A stretch of 29,799 bases of DNA from CAZSDW01 sp964605705 (GTDB lineage: Bacteria; Fidelibacterota; UBA2242). Position 1 is the first letter of the stretch; each line of letters starts with the position of its first letter. Under the pieces are notes generated by a model. The model was not told the DNA's origin and made no database searches. It saw only the letters and a program-made list of their open reading frames with translations. Location of the stretch: the NCBI GenBank assembly GCA_964605705.1, contig CAZSDW010000034.1, positions 1 through 29,799 of the forward strand, given 5' to 3'. Positions 9,370 to 17,482 of this stretch are shown here, in pieces. A program made the position numbers and the translations under genes.

Positions 9370-11592
9370 ATGAAATCCTTACAATACATTTTTCTTTTAA
9401 CCATAATTGTATTCACAGTACTAAGTGCCCAGCCGGAGCTGGTTTCTCCACAACTTAATTATCCATCATCTTTTGCGATTATCATTGATCGGATATCATT
9501 TAGCAAAGTTAAAAACGCTGTCACCGCTTATCGTGATGCCATCGAAGCCGACGGTTTATCAGCATACATTCTGATTGATGATTGGAAAAGTCCTGACCAG
9601 TTGCGGAAGGAAATTACTACATTAAAAACTCAGGACTCCAGGCTGGAGGGGATCGTCTTTGTCGGCGATATTCCGATCCCGATGATCCGGGATGCCCAGC
9701 ATATGGCGTCGGCATTCAAGATGGATCAGGAGCGTTTTCCTTTTAAACGCTCATCGATTCCGTCGGATCGATTCTACGATGATTTCGACCTGCAATTCCA
9801 ATTTATTGAACAGGATACGAGCAATCCGCTATTGTATTACTATTCACTGACAGCCGAATCTACTCAGAAAATTGAGCGGGATATTTACTCTGCCCGGATT
9901 CGCCCGCCATTTCCTGGTGATGAAAAATATATCCAATTGGATAAATATCTCACCCGGATCGCGGCTCAAAAACGTGAACAGCAGGTGCTGGATCAGCTGC
10001 TGCGCTATTCCGGGCATGGCTATAATTCCGAGTCGCTCAGCTCCTGGGAAGGAGAAGCCCTTGCTCTGCGGGAGCAGTTTCCGCAGCTCTTTGTTTTCGG
10101 TGGGACGTTTACATCGCTGGAACACTCCATGTCCGATGACATGAAGACGATTATTATCAATGCACTGCAACAACCGGAACTGGATATGGCGATATTTCAT
10201 GCTCACGGTGGGGTGGAAGCACAATACCTGGCGGGATATCCGGAAGCATCCAGCATCGATCAGAACGTCGCTGCGATCAAAATGTTTATACGCAGTAAAC
10301 TCCGGCAGGCGCAGCGCAGAAAGCAATCAATTGAGGATGCCAAGGTGTATTATATTGAAAATTATGGATTGCCTGAAGATTGGTTTGAAGGGGCGTTTGA
10401 GGACTCGGTCATGGCAGCGGATTCCATTTATTCCGCCAATCTTGATATGGATATCAGTGATGTCAACCGGTTCAAGCCCGGCGCAGAATTTATCATTTTT
10501 GATGAATGTTTTAATGGCTCATTCCAGCAGGATCAATATATCGCTGGTGCATATGTATTCGGGGATGGAAGTGTCATCGCCGGTGTCGCCAATTCGGTGA
10601 ATGTCAAACAGGATTTATGGGCGGATGAAGGTCTGGGATTACTCAACTACAATATCCGTATTGGGCAGTGGCACCAGGGCTGCAATTATCTGGAAAACCA
10701 TATCATCGGCGACCCCACATTTCGGTTTAAAAATCCGCAGGAAGCTGACTGGTCTGTAATCGTTCAGCAGAAAAAGGATAATGTCCGATTTTGGGAAAAA
10801 TTACTGAAAAGCGATGTCGAGTCTCTGCGTTCTCTGGCGGTTCGCGAAGTATTCAGGCTGAAAGGCGCCGATTTTGAAATCCGGTTAATCGAGATGTATC
10901 ATAACGATCCGTCATTTATCGTTCGTCTGAGTGTTTTAAAATGCCTGGCGACGCTCCGTTCGACCGGTTTTGAGGATATATTATTGAAGTCGATAAATGA
11001 TCCCTACGAATTAATCCGGCGCTTTTCAGCGCAATGGATGGGAGTGGTTGGCAGGGAAGACTATCTGCCGGTGCTGGTGAATACCGTGATTTCCGATCCG
11101 TCGACGCGGGTCTCATATACGGCAAAGTCGGCGATTGAAAAAATTGGTCCCGGTCAGGTTTATCCCTATTTTGAAAAAGCGATCCAGCAACTGCCTGAAT
11201 TGACGGCAAACAATGCTTTCCTGATCAGAATGGAACAATCCTTTCGGCGCTCTACCGCCCGGTTACAGGAGGAACTCATCCCGGAATTGACAACGGACAG
11301 CCTGACACTGAAAAAACGCATTAATGCTGCCAGGATGTTGCGGAACTACCAGTTTCAGGAAGCTTTGCCGGTTTTGATAGCACTGGCATTGAATGAAGCG
11401 GAAAATGCCGAGCTGCGGATTGTCGTCCTGGAAGCGATGGGCTGGTATGCGTTCAGTTATAACCGGAGTGATATTACTGATACCTGCGAAACACTTCTCA
11501 ACCGTTCTGAAACGCCAGCCGCTGTGAAACACGAGGCGCTGAAGACAAAAAAGCGGATCATTGTTGGTTACAACGATCCGGTCAATCCGTAA
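9370..11592 (+). CDS. Secreted caspase-fold (C25/gingipain-like) protein with C-terminal HEAT-like repeats
   Basis: 740 residues with a signal peptide (1-20, cleaved near SAQ). Residues 30-455 read like a clan CD cysteine peptidase fold: an alpha/beta core (FAIIID, AYILIDDW, GIVFVGDIPIP), a His-Gly strand end FHAHGG with H279 as likely catalytic His, then FIIFDECFNGSF with C380 as likely nucleophile. GDPTFRF at 447-453 is the kind of motif that closes C25 peptidase domains. From about 480 to 720 the protein is helical with repeated ~30-residue HEAT-like units (SLRSLAVREVFRLKGA, DPSFIVRLSVLKCLATL, PYELIRRFSAQWMGVV, ELRIVVLEAMGW). It has no T9SS sorting domain, so it probably stays in the periplasm. 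An AGGAAA ribosome site precedes ATG. It is last in the run; no terminator is visible before the convergent gene 17 bases on. Proteolytic activity is inferred. Confidence 0.75.
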   Translation: MKSLQYIFLLTIIVFTVLSAQPELVSPQLNYPSSFAIIIDRISFSKVKNAVTAYRDAIEADGLSAYILIDDWKSPDQLRKEITTLKTQDSRLEGIVFVGDIPIPMIRDAQHMASAFKMDQERFPFKRSSIPSDRFYDDFDLQFQFIEQDTSNPLLYYYSLTAESTQKIERDIYSARIRPPFPGDEKYIQLDKYLTRIAAQKREQQVLDQLLRYSGHGYNSESLSSWEGEALALREQFPQLFVFGGTFTSLEHSMSDDMKTIIINALQQPELDMAIFHAHGGVEAQYLAGYPEASSIDQNVAAIKMFIRSKLRQAQRRKQSIEDAKVYYIENYGLPEDWFEGAFEDSVMAADSIYSANLDMDISDVNRFKPGAEFIIFDECFNGSFQQDQYIAGAYVFGDGSVIAGVANSVNVKQDLWADEGLGLLNYNIRIGQWHQGCNYLENHIIGDPTFRFKNPQEADWSVIVQQKKDNVRFWEKLLKSDVESLRSLAVREVFRLKGADFEIRLIEMYHNDPSFIVRLSVLKCLATLRSTGFEDILLKSINDPYELIRRFSAQWMGVVGREDYLPVLVNTVISDPSTRVSYTAKSAIEKIGPGQVYPYFEKAIQQLPELTANNAFLIRMEQSFRRSTARLQEELIPELTTDSLTLKKRINAARMLRNYQFQEALPVLIALALNEAENAELRIVVLEAMGWYAFSYNRSDITDTCETLLNRSETPAAVKHEALKTKKRIIVGYNDPVNP

Positions 11593-11609
11593 TTTCGTTT
11601 TTATTGATT

Positions 11610-12116
11610 CTAAAAAAGTTCTCTACTGATACGCACCGTACTTTTTAGTGGCTTCAAACATGGCGATGCAATAGCTCCCTTGAAACGTTGTACAGCGGCG
11701 TGTAAGAGCTGCAGCTCCTGCATTGCCGGTGCTGGTGGTATATAATGATCTAAATCGCTTTCCTCCTTAACGGGATGCCTGGCTGGAATGGGAAGACCGT
11801 AAATGCTTTTCTTATAGGTAGCTCCGAATTGGTCAATAACATGCTCATCATCGATCGGCTTATCATTTAACAAATCGAAAGCGGTAAGACCATCGATTTC
11901 ATAATATTCATGAATTGCAAAAAACGCATCGAGTAATCTCATCAACTCCTGTTCATTCATATCGTAAATTAAATTTTTCTCCGGAAGTGTTGTCGGGTGA
12001 TCCATTAGCTTCACGATTCCCTTGATAGTAACTTCATTGATAGTGTGAATATAGAGCGGAACCCGATCGGGTTTTATGCCATCCAGACAAGTTAATATTC
12101 TTTCCTTTCCGGTCAT
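11610..12116 (-). pseudogene. Uroporphyrinogen decarboxylase-family gene remnant (internal deletion)
   Basis: The first ~150 residues match the N-terminus of URO-D-family proteins: MTGKERILTCLDGIKPDRVP, FGATYKKSIYGLPIPARHPV and the PPAPAMQELQLLHAAVQRFKG block. Members of this family are normally ~340 residues; this frame stops at 168. After RFKG the frame turns to unlikely sequence, while an overlapping minus-strand frame ending at TAG 11623-11625 reads YCIAMFEATKKYGAYQ, which looks like the usual URO-D C-terminus. The simplest reading is a deletion of roughly half the gene that joined residue ~150 to the last ~17 codons out of frame. It is the last gene of the glycosidase unit, downstream of GH97. 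The family includes corrinoid-methyl-transfer proteins as well as true HemE, so the ancestral function is uncertain. Confidence 0.75.
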
Positions 12117-12191
12117 ATAGTCTTCTAATTTTGATTATGGCGATTATGGTGGACAGTTTTATTATCGACGATCTATCTGTAATGTTAAAAT

Positions 12192-14261
12192 TCAATAATA
12201 ATCGGAAATTTCTTCTTCAGACATTTGTCGAAAGCGAATCGCCGTACCGCCACCGGGCGCCAGGATTAAATTCATCCTACTTCTTTTTGAGAGAAGTGCT
12301 TTTTTATAAATCCTGATCGCTAGGGGATTGTTTTTCCAATCGGCGTCTGCAGCATCTTCATAAATTTCGGCAATATACGATTTACTTGAATCCAGAAAGT
12401 CCAGTTTGATTTTCAATATCCGTTCGTTTTCATCGGTGATACTACCGAGATACCAGTCAGCGGAGTTACGGTCCTTACGGGCAATCGTCAAGTAATCGCC
12501 AATTTCGGCATTCAGAACTCTTGTCTCTGCCCAATCAACCGGGACATCGCGGATGAACTGGAACGCATCCAGCTGCTTTTCATAATTTTCCGGGAAGTCA
12601 GCCGCCATATGCAGGGGACTGTAAATAATCACATAATAAGCGAGCATTTTTGCCAATGTCGCATTGACTCGATTATCAGGCTTATACTTATCATAGAACA
12701 GATCGACAATACCCGGTGTAAAATCCATTGGTCCGCTCAGCAGGCGGGTAAAAGGGAGAATAGTCATATAATCAGGCGGATTGCCGCCATCGGGACTCCA
12801 GGCGTCGTACTCCATTCCCCGGGCGCCTTCGCGGGTCATCATGTTGGGATAAGTACGCCGGATACCGGTGTCTTTGATCGGTTCGTGAACATCCAGCATG
12901 ATGTGATATTTGGCAGCGGTTTCGACGACTTTGCGATAATGCCTGACCATATATTGTCCGTGGTGCCATTCTTTCTGAATATTGCCGTTTTCATCGATGC
13001 GCTTGATGGTCTGCCCGTGACCAACATAACCGGTTTTAACGGTGTTGATGCCGTATTTATTACAGAACTTGAAGGCGTCTTCCAGCTGTTTCTCATAATT
13101 CATCACCGCGGCGCCAGTCTCATGATGTCCAATAATTCTGACACCTTTTTCAGCAGCGTATTTGGATAATTCATCGATATCGAAATCCGGGTGAGTTTGG
13201 GTGAAATTGAACAGTTGACCATCTCTGACCCAATCGCCGTCCCAACCCGTATTCCAGCCTTCCACCAGCACGCCGTCAAAGCCGTATTTTGCAGCAAAAT
13301 CGATGTATTTCCTGGTATTGGCAGTCGTCGCGCCGTGCTTATCACCTGAGCCCCAGGTCGATTTTCCCAGGTGCATCTCCCACCAGATGCCCACGTATTT
13401 CTGCGGTGTGATCCAGGAAGTATCGTCAATTTTGGATGGTTCATTAAGGTTTAAAATCAGATAGGATGTAATCAGGTCACCGGATTTTTCGGCGATTTGA
13501 ATCGTCCGCCAGGGCGTCATCATCGGTGTCGCACTTTTAACTTTGGTTCCATCAGACCAGGGATAGAGATCGCAGGTCAACTTTGTACTATCATAACGGG
13601 CTAATGCCATGCTGGAATAATTGGTCAGCGCGGCTTCGTGAACCGATAGATAAAGCCCGTCTTTGGTTTTCAGGGTAAAGGGAGTATGGACCGTATCGAT
13701 TTCGCTGAGTCTGGATTTATTGAAGAGGAATTCATAACGATTACCCTGGTAGGCGCCAATCCACCAGCAATCATGATCGGCGGTAAAATTGAATTCGGTT
13801 AATTCATCCATGATCTGAAAATCCTTCAGGTTTTCCTGCTCAGGCAGTTCATAGCGAAATCCGACACCGTCATTAAAAGCTCTGAAAACCAGGTTTATTT
13901 TTCGAAAGGGTTCGGACTTTTCCTGAAGGCATATCTTCATTTCATTGTAGTGATTGCGAATATCCTTTACTTCACCCCAGGGCTGAATCCAGGTTTCATC
14001 GAATTCGGAGGATTTGACAGTCATGATGTGCAGATTTTCCGACAGACCAGGTGCGTCTTTAAAGTGAAAACCCAGGCGGGATTTTGAGAGAAGTGCATTG
14101 TGCTTATACTGAATAGAATAAAATGGTTTGCCCTGGTCTATTTGAAAGGAAATTGTTATATGTCCGTCCGGAGAAGAAATTGTCCGGATTTTGTTTTTGC
14201 GGCAGCAGATCATTCCAAATAGGATTAACAAGATGAACAACCAGGATAGTATCTTTCTCAT
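12192..14261 (-). CDS. GH97 glycoside hydrolase, SusB-type (inverting) alpha-glucosidase
   Basis: 689 residues, full length for GH97. A hydrophobic N-terminus ending MICC may be a signal or weak lipobox. Residues ~28-280 are the N-terminal super-sandwich (DGVGFRYELP, WWIGAYQGNRYE), followed by a TIM barrel (WWEMHLGK, DGVLVEGWNTGWDGDW) and a small C-terminal domain. Catalytic landmarks match Bacteroides SusB: HHET (E381), the general-base HE (E460) and RGMEYD with the acid (E484). The strand NTVKTGYVG has Gly where retaining GH97 enzymes carry the Asp nucleophile, so an inverting alpha-glucosidase is predicted. Substrates of this subfamily are alpha-glucans and maltooligosaccharides. An AGGTGA ribosome site sits before ATG. 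It lies 42 bases after the CsgG-like gene, probably in the same transcript. Confidence 0.93.
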   Translation of the reverse strand: MRKILSWLFILLILFGMICCRKNKIRTISSPDGHITISFQIDQGKPFYSIQYKHNALLSKSRLGFHFKDAPGLSENLHIMTVKSSEFDETWIQPWGEVKDIRNHYNEMKICLQEKSEPFRKINLVFRAFNDGVGFRYELPEQENLKDFQIMDELTEFNFTADHDCWWIGAYQGNRYEFLFNKSRLSEIDTVHTPFTLKTKDGLYLSVHEAALTNYSSMALARYDSTKLTCDLYPWSDGTKVKSATPMMTPWRTIQIAEKSGDLITSYLILNLNEPSKIDDTSWITPQKYVGIWWEMHLGKSTWGSGDKHGATTANTRKYIDFAAKYGFDGVLVEGWNTGWDGDWVRDGQLFNFTQTHPDFDIDELSKYAAEKGVRIIGHHETGAAVMNYEKQLEDAFKFCNKYGINTVKTGYVGHGQTIKRIDENGNIQKEWHHGQYMVRHYRKVVETAAKYHIMLDVHEPIKDTGIRRTYPNMMTREGARGMEYDAWSPDGGNPPDYMTILPFTRLLSGPMDFTPGIVDLFYDKYKPDNRVNATLAKMLAYYVIIYSPLHMAADFPENYEKQLDAFQFIRDVPVDWAETRVLNAEIGDYLTIARKDRNSADWYLGSITDENERILKIKLDFLDSSKSYIAEIYEDAADADWKNNPLAIRIYKKALLSKRSRMNLILAPGGGTAIRFRQMSEEEISDYY

Positions 14262-14303
14262 GTATTCACCTGTTTTGAATATTTTTTAACAATTGCCGTA
14301 TGT

Positions 14304-15278
14304 TTAGAAACCTATATTAATAATCGGTAGGAATTTTGGTCCTTTTGATTTTTTGACAATGTTGATCAACCCGATTTGGGCACCGACAAGTGTGTCGGTA
14401 ATATTAATGACACCAATCTGGGTTCCGGTCACTTTTTCACTCTGATTGTAAACGCTGATCTGCGCAAAATTGGTTTCCCGGCTGAGACAGACCACGCCTG
14501 TCTGTAAACCCCAGACATAATCGGATTTATTGACGACACCTGCCTGCAGACCTCTCATTTTTAATTTTACATCGTTTACAATTCCCACATCCAGTCCATT
14601 GATGAGTTTGTTTTTTCCATAGAATAGATTTATTCGCAGCCCATAGATCGAGATTGAAGGGTCCACCAATTGAAATGGTGGAAAAAGCGCTATTTGAAAT
14701 GGGAACATCGATATTTTTTCTACGACTTTTTCACTGTTTACGCCTTTGGGACTTACCGGTACAGCATTGGATTTTGCCGGGGAGGGACTATCTACCATAA
14801 CAGTTACTGTTGCAGGAGCAGATTGTCCAATCAATTTCAATGCAACCGTCTGCATCCCGGATTTCAGCAGATTGTCAATCGGACATTCGCAATCGTAGGT
14901 AGCGATTTTTAAAACCTCGCCGGTTTCGACGCTGACAATTTTGGCGGTCACGGAATAGATATCGGCAATTTTACTGATACTGCCGCCGACAATCTGCTCT
15001 ACCCCGACGATTCTGCCGATTTCAACAATACATTCATCGGAAACGCAACCGGATTGCTGAAAGCCCTGTTCATTGAGAACCTCATTCATCATCTCCCGTT
15101 CGATGATTTTAAATTGATTGGTCTGAAACAATTCGGTGCGCAATCTCTCGGTCAGTACGGTTGCTTCATCTTTGCTGATGCCAATCTCTCTGAACTCTGT
15201 GACAGCCAGATTGGTCTGGGCATTCATGTTAATTGTAAAAGTAAGGATACTAATCAAAGTCAGCGATCTGGTTTTCAT
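14304..15278 (-). CDS. CsgG-like domain protein with C-terminal surface repeats
   Basis: 324 residues with a signal peptide (1-20, cleavage after NAQ or before). Residues 23-150 resemble the CsgG/DUF2380-like fold of outer-membrane lipoprotein relatives: LAVTEFREIGIS, a helix with LTERLRTEL, FKIIEREMMNEVLNEQGF, CVSDECIVEIGRIVGVEQIVGGSI and a strand with GEVLKIATYDC. A Pro/Ser linker (~155-190) leads to 5-6 short repeats with G(L/T/A)Q(A/T/I)G(V/L)(V/I)N at 243-250, 257-263, 285-292 and 299-306. These resemble the LA_2272-type surface repeat. There is no lipobox Cys. It sits between GH3 (20 bases upstream) and GH97 (42 bases downstream), an unusual companion for glycosidases. A structural or sensing role at the envelope is possible; function unknown. 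Confidence 0.7.
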   Translation of the reverse strand: MKTRSLTLISILTFTINMNAQTNLAVTEFREIGISKDEATVLTERLRTELFQTNQFKIIEREMMNEVLNEQGFQQSGCVSDECIVEIGRIVGVEQIVGGSISKIADIYSVTAKIVSVETGEVLKIATYDCECPIDNLLKSGMQTVALKLIGQSAPATVTVMVDSPSPAKSNAVPVSPKGVNSEKVVEKISMFPFQIALFPPFQLVDPSISIYGLRINLFYGKNKLINGLDVGIVNDVKLKMRGLQAGVVNKSDYVWGLQTGVVCLSRETNFAQISVYNQSEKVTGTQIGVINITDTLVGAQIGLINIVKKSKGPKFLPIINIGF

Positions 15279-15298
15279 TTGATAAGCCTCATGATTAT

Positions 15299-17434
15299 TT
15301 ATTGTAATTCAATGGACTTTTCCAGGCGGATATCTCTGGAAGAAGTCCCAACGAATATTTTGAATTGACCGCTTTCTGCAAACCAGTCCTCAGTTTCCGG
15401 ATTCCAGAAGGAGAATGCTTTTTTACATAATTTGATCGAAACTGTATCCGATTGTCCCGGTTCAAGTTCCACTTTTTTAAATCCTTTAAGCTCTTTCAGC
15501 GGGCGAGGGAAGGAACACTCCGTATCCTGAATATACAATTGGGCTGTTTCCTGACCCTTGACGGCACTGCTGTTTTTTACAGTAAAAGTGACGGTGAGAG
15601 TGTCTGCTTCCGTGAAAGTATCTTTGTCAATCCGAAGGTCACTGTACTCAAAATTGCTATAGCTTAATCCATGCCCAAAAGGATAGAGCGGTTCGATCTG
15701 TTTTTTATCGTACCATCGATAGCCGGTGAAGACGGTTTCTTTGTATTCTATATCAAACACCGGATGGGCTTTTTCACCTTCTCCATCCCAGTCATAATAT
15801 AATGTTTCGCCTTTGGGAAGATAGCCGAAACCCGGTGAATCCTCGAAGTCCTTCTCAATCGAAATGGGTAATTTTCCCGAGGGACTGGTCTTGCCGGAGA
15901 TGATTTCAGCCAGAGCCCGGTTGCCGGTCTGTCCACCATACCAGGCGTAGAGAATTGCGGCGGCGTTATCATTCCAGTCGGTCATACGAATGCCGCTGCC
16001 GGTTGTCACGATGACGACCGTATTGGGATTGTTCTCCACACATCTCTGGACTTTTCGCTCCTGGTTGGCTGGCAGCTCAAAGGGTCTGTCCCAGCCTTCG
16101 CTGTCATAGGTGCCGATATTGCAAAGAACGACATCAGCCGATCTGATCTGACGCGGTGATGGATTTTTGGCATAGGTTAAACGATCACCGAAAATGGTTT
16201 TCAATTCATCCAGCATCATCCGGTTATGATAGCCTTCAACCCTGGCAGCGCCACCGCCAAAGGCAAGTTTTTTAACCCAATCGCCGGTCAGTAGAATTTT
16301 CTGAACATCCTTTTTAATTGGGAGAATATTGTTATCATTTTTCAGTAATATAATTCCTTCTCTGGCGGTCTGGAGAGCAATCTCTTCGTGTTCATCAAAC
16401 TTATCAAGGTAGCAGGAGTCACTTTTTCTATCATATAACCGCATGGCAAAACAGGTCCGAATAACGCTTGTTGCCATACGATCGATATCTTCAACAGTTA
16501 CTCTGCCTTCGTCGATGAGTTTTTGAGCATCTTTCAAGGCAACGGTGAAGGGCATTTCCAGGTCCTGACCGGATTTTGCCAGTTTTTCGCCGTCATCGAC
16601 GGACCACCAGTCGGTCATTGCCAGCCATCGGAATCCCAGTTGTTTTCTTAACAGATCATTGATAACATACTCACTCTGTCCGCACCATTCGCCATTGACC
16701 AGATTATAGGATGTCATGACGGCTTTAGCGCCGGCATCCACGCCAGCTTTGAAAGCGGGCAGGTAGATTTCATGCAGGGTACGTTCATCGACGACGCTGT
16801 TACTTTTACGACGGTAATAGTCGGTGTTGTTGGCGACGAAATGTTTGAGTGTTGCCACGGTGCCGGTACTTTGAACTCCTTTAACATATTTATATATCAT
16901 GGAAGCAGCGAGGAAGGGATCTTCGCCAAAATATTCGAAATTACGCCCGCATTGGGCTTGTCGGTAGGCATTCATGCCGGGTCCGAGTAGTACGCCAATG
17001 CCGCCAGCCCGGCATTCTTCACCGACCGCTTTAGCATATTGATAGGCGAGTTTGCTGTTCCAGGTGGAAGCGAGTAAAATGGGTGCCGGGAATGCGGTGG
17101 ATTTTTCCAGCTGATAGGCAGAGAGATCGACGTCGCGAAAGCTTTCCCTCAAGTGTACGCCCTGGGTCGCATCTGCCATATAGACTTCGGTCAGATTCAG
17201 GCGCGGTAACGCCCGGATAAAAAAGTGCTTATCACCACCGACCATGGCAATTTTTTCCGCCAGGGTCATCTGCGCCACAACCGAGTCCGCCAGTTGACTG
17301 GCTTCTTCATACGAAAGCGGTTGAAAAGCGTCCTTTTCACCCTCGATTAATTGACCGTTTAGCTGAGATTGAGTAACTGGATTAATAATCATTCCGACGC
17401 TAAGAAAAATAGTGAGAGCTGATATTTTGTGCAT
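15299..17434 (-). CDS. GH3 family beta-glucosidase
   Basis: 711 residues with an N-terminal signal peptide. The GH3 N-terminal barrel is clear: YMADATQG with D88 as substrate-binding Asp, GPGMNAYRQAQCGRNFEYFGEDP, KHFVANN (K197, H198), NSVVDERTLHEIYLPAFKAG and nucleophile D275 in WLAMTDWW. The C-terminal alpha/beta sandwich (about 350-590, ILLTGDW, GGQTGNRALAEIISGKTSPSGKLP) and a terminal fibronectin-III-like domain (about 620-705) complete a normal full-length enzyme. It should act as an exo-beta-glucosidase on cello- or xylo-oligosaccharides, retaining mechanism, in periplasm or outside. The acid/base residue could not be placed. GGGAGA precedes the ATG. It lies between the GH5 endoglucanase upstream and the CsgG-like gene downstream, a natural partner for the GH5. 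Confidence 0.93.
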   Translation of the reverse strand: MHKISALTIFLSVGMIINPVTQSQLNGQLIEGEKDAFQPLSYEEASQLADSVVAQMTLAEKIAMVGGDKHFFIRALPRLNLTEVYMADATQGVHLRESFRDVDLSAYQLEKSTAFPAPILLASTWNSKLAYQYAKAVGEECRAGGIGVLLGPGMNAYRQAQCGRNFEYFGEDPFLAASMIYKYVKGVQSTGTVATLKHFVANNTDYYRRKSNSVVDERTLHEIYLPAFKAGVDAGAKAVMTSYNLVNGEWCGQSEYVINDLLRKQLGFRWLAMTDWWSVDDGEKLAKSGQDLEMPFTVALKDAQKLIDEGRVTVEDIDRMATSVIRTCFAMRLYDRKSDSCYLDKFDEHEEIALQTAREGIILLKNDNNILPIKKDVQKILLTGDWVKKLAFGGGAARVEGYHNRMMLDELKTIFGDRLTYAKNPSPRQIRSADVVLCNIGTYDSEGWDRPFELPANQERKVQRCVENNPNTVVIVTTGSGIRMTDWNDNAAAILYAWYGGQTGNRALAEIISGKTSPSGKLPISIEKDFEDSPGFGYLPKGETLYYDWDGEGEKAHPVFDIEYKETVFTGYRWYDKKQIEPLYPFGHGLSYSNFEYSDLRIDKDTFTEADTLTVTFTVKNSSAVKGQETAQLYIQDTECSFPRPLKELKGFKKVELEPGQSDTVSIKLCKKAFSFWNPETEDWFAESGQFKIFVGTSSRDIRLEKSIELQ

Positions 17435-17482
17435 GCCATCTCCCAGTGAGTTATTGATTTGGATGCCATTTGTTACTTTGAA

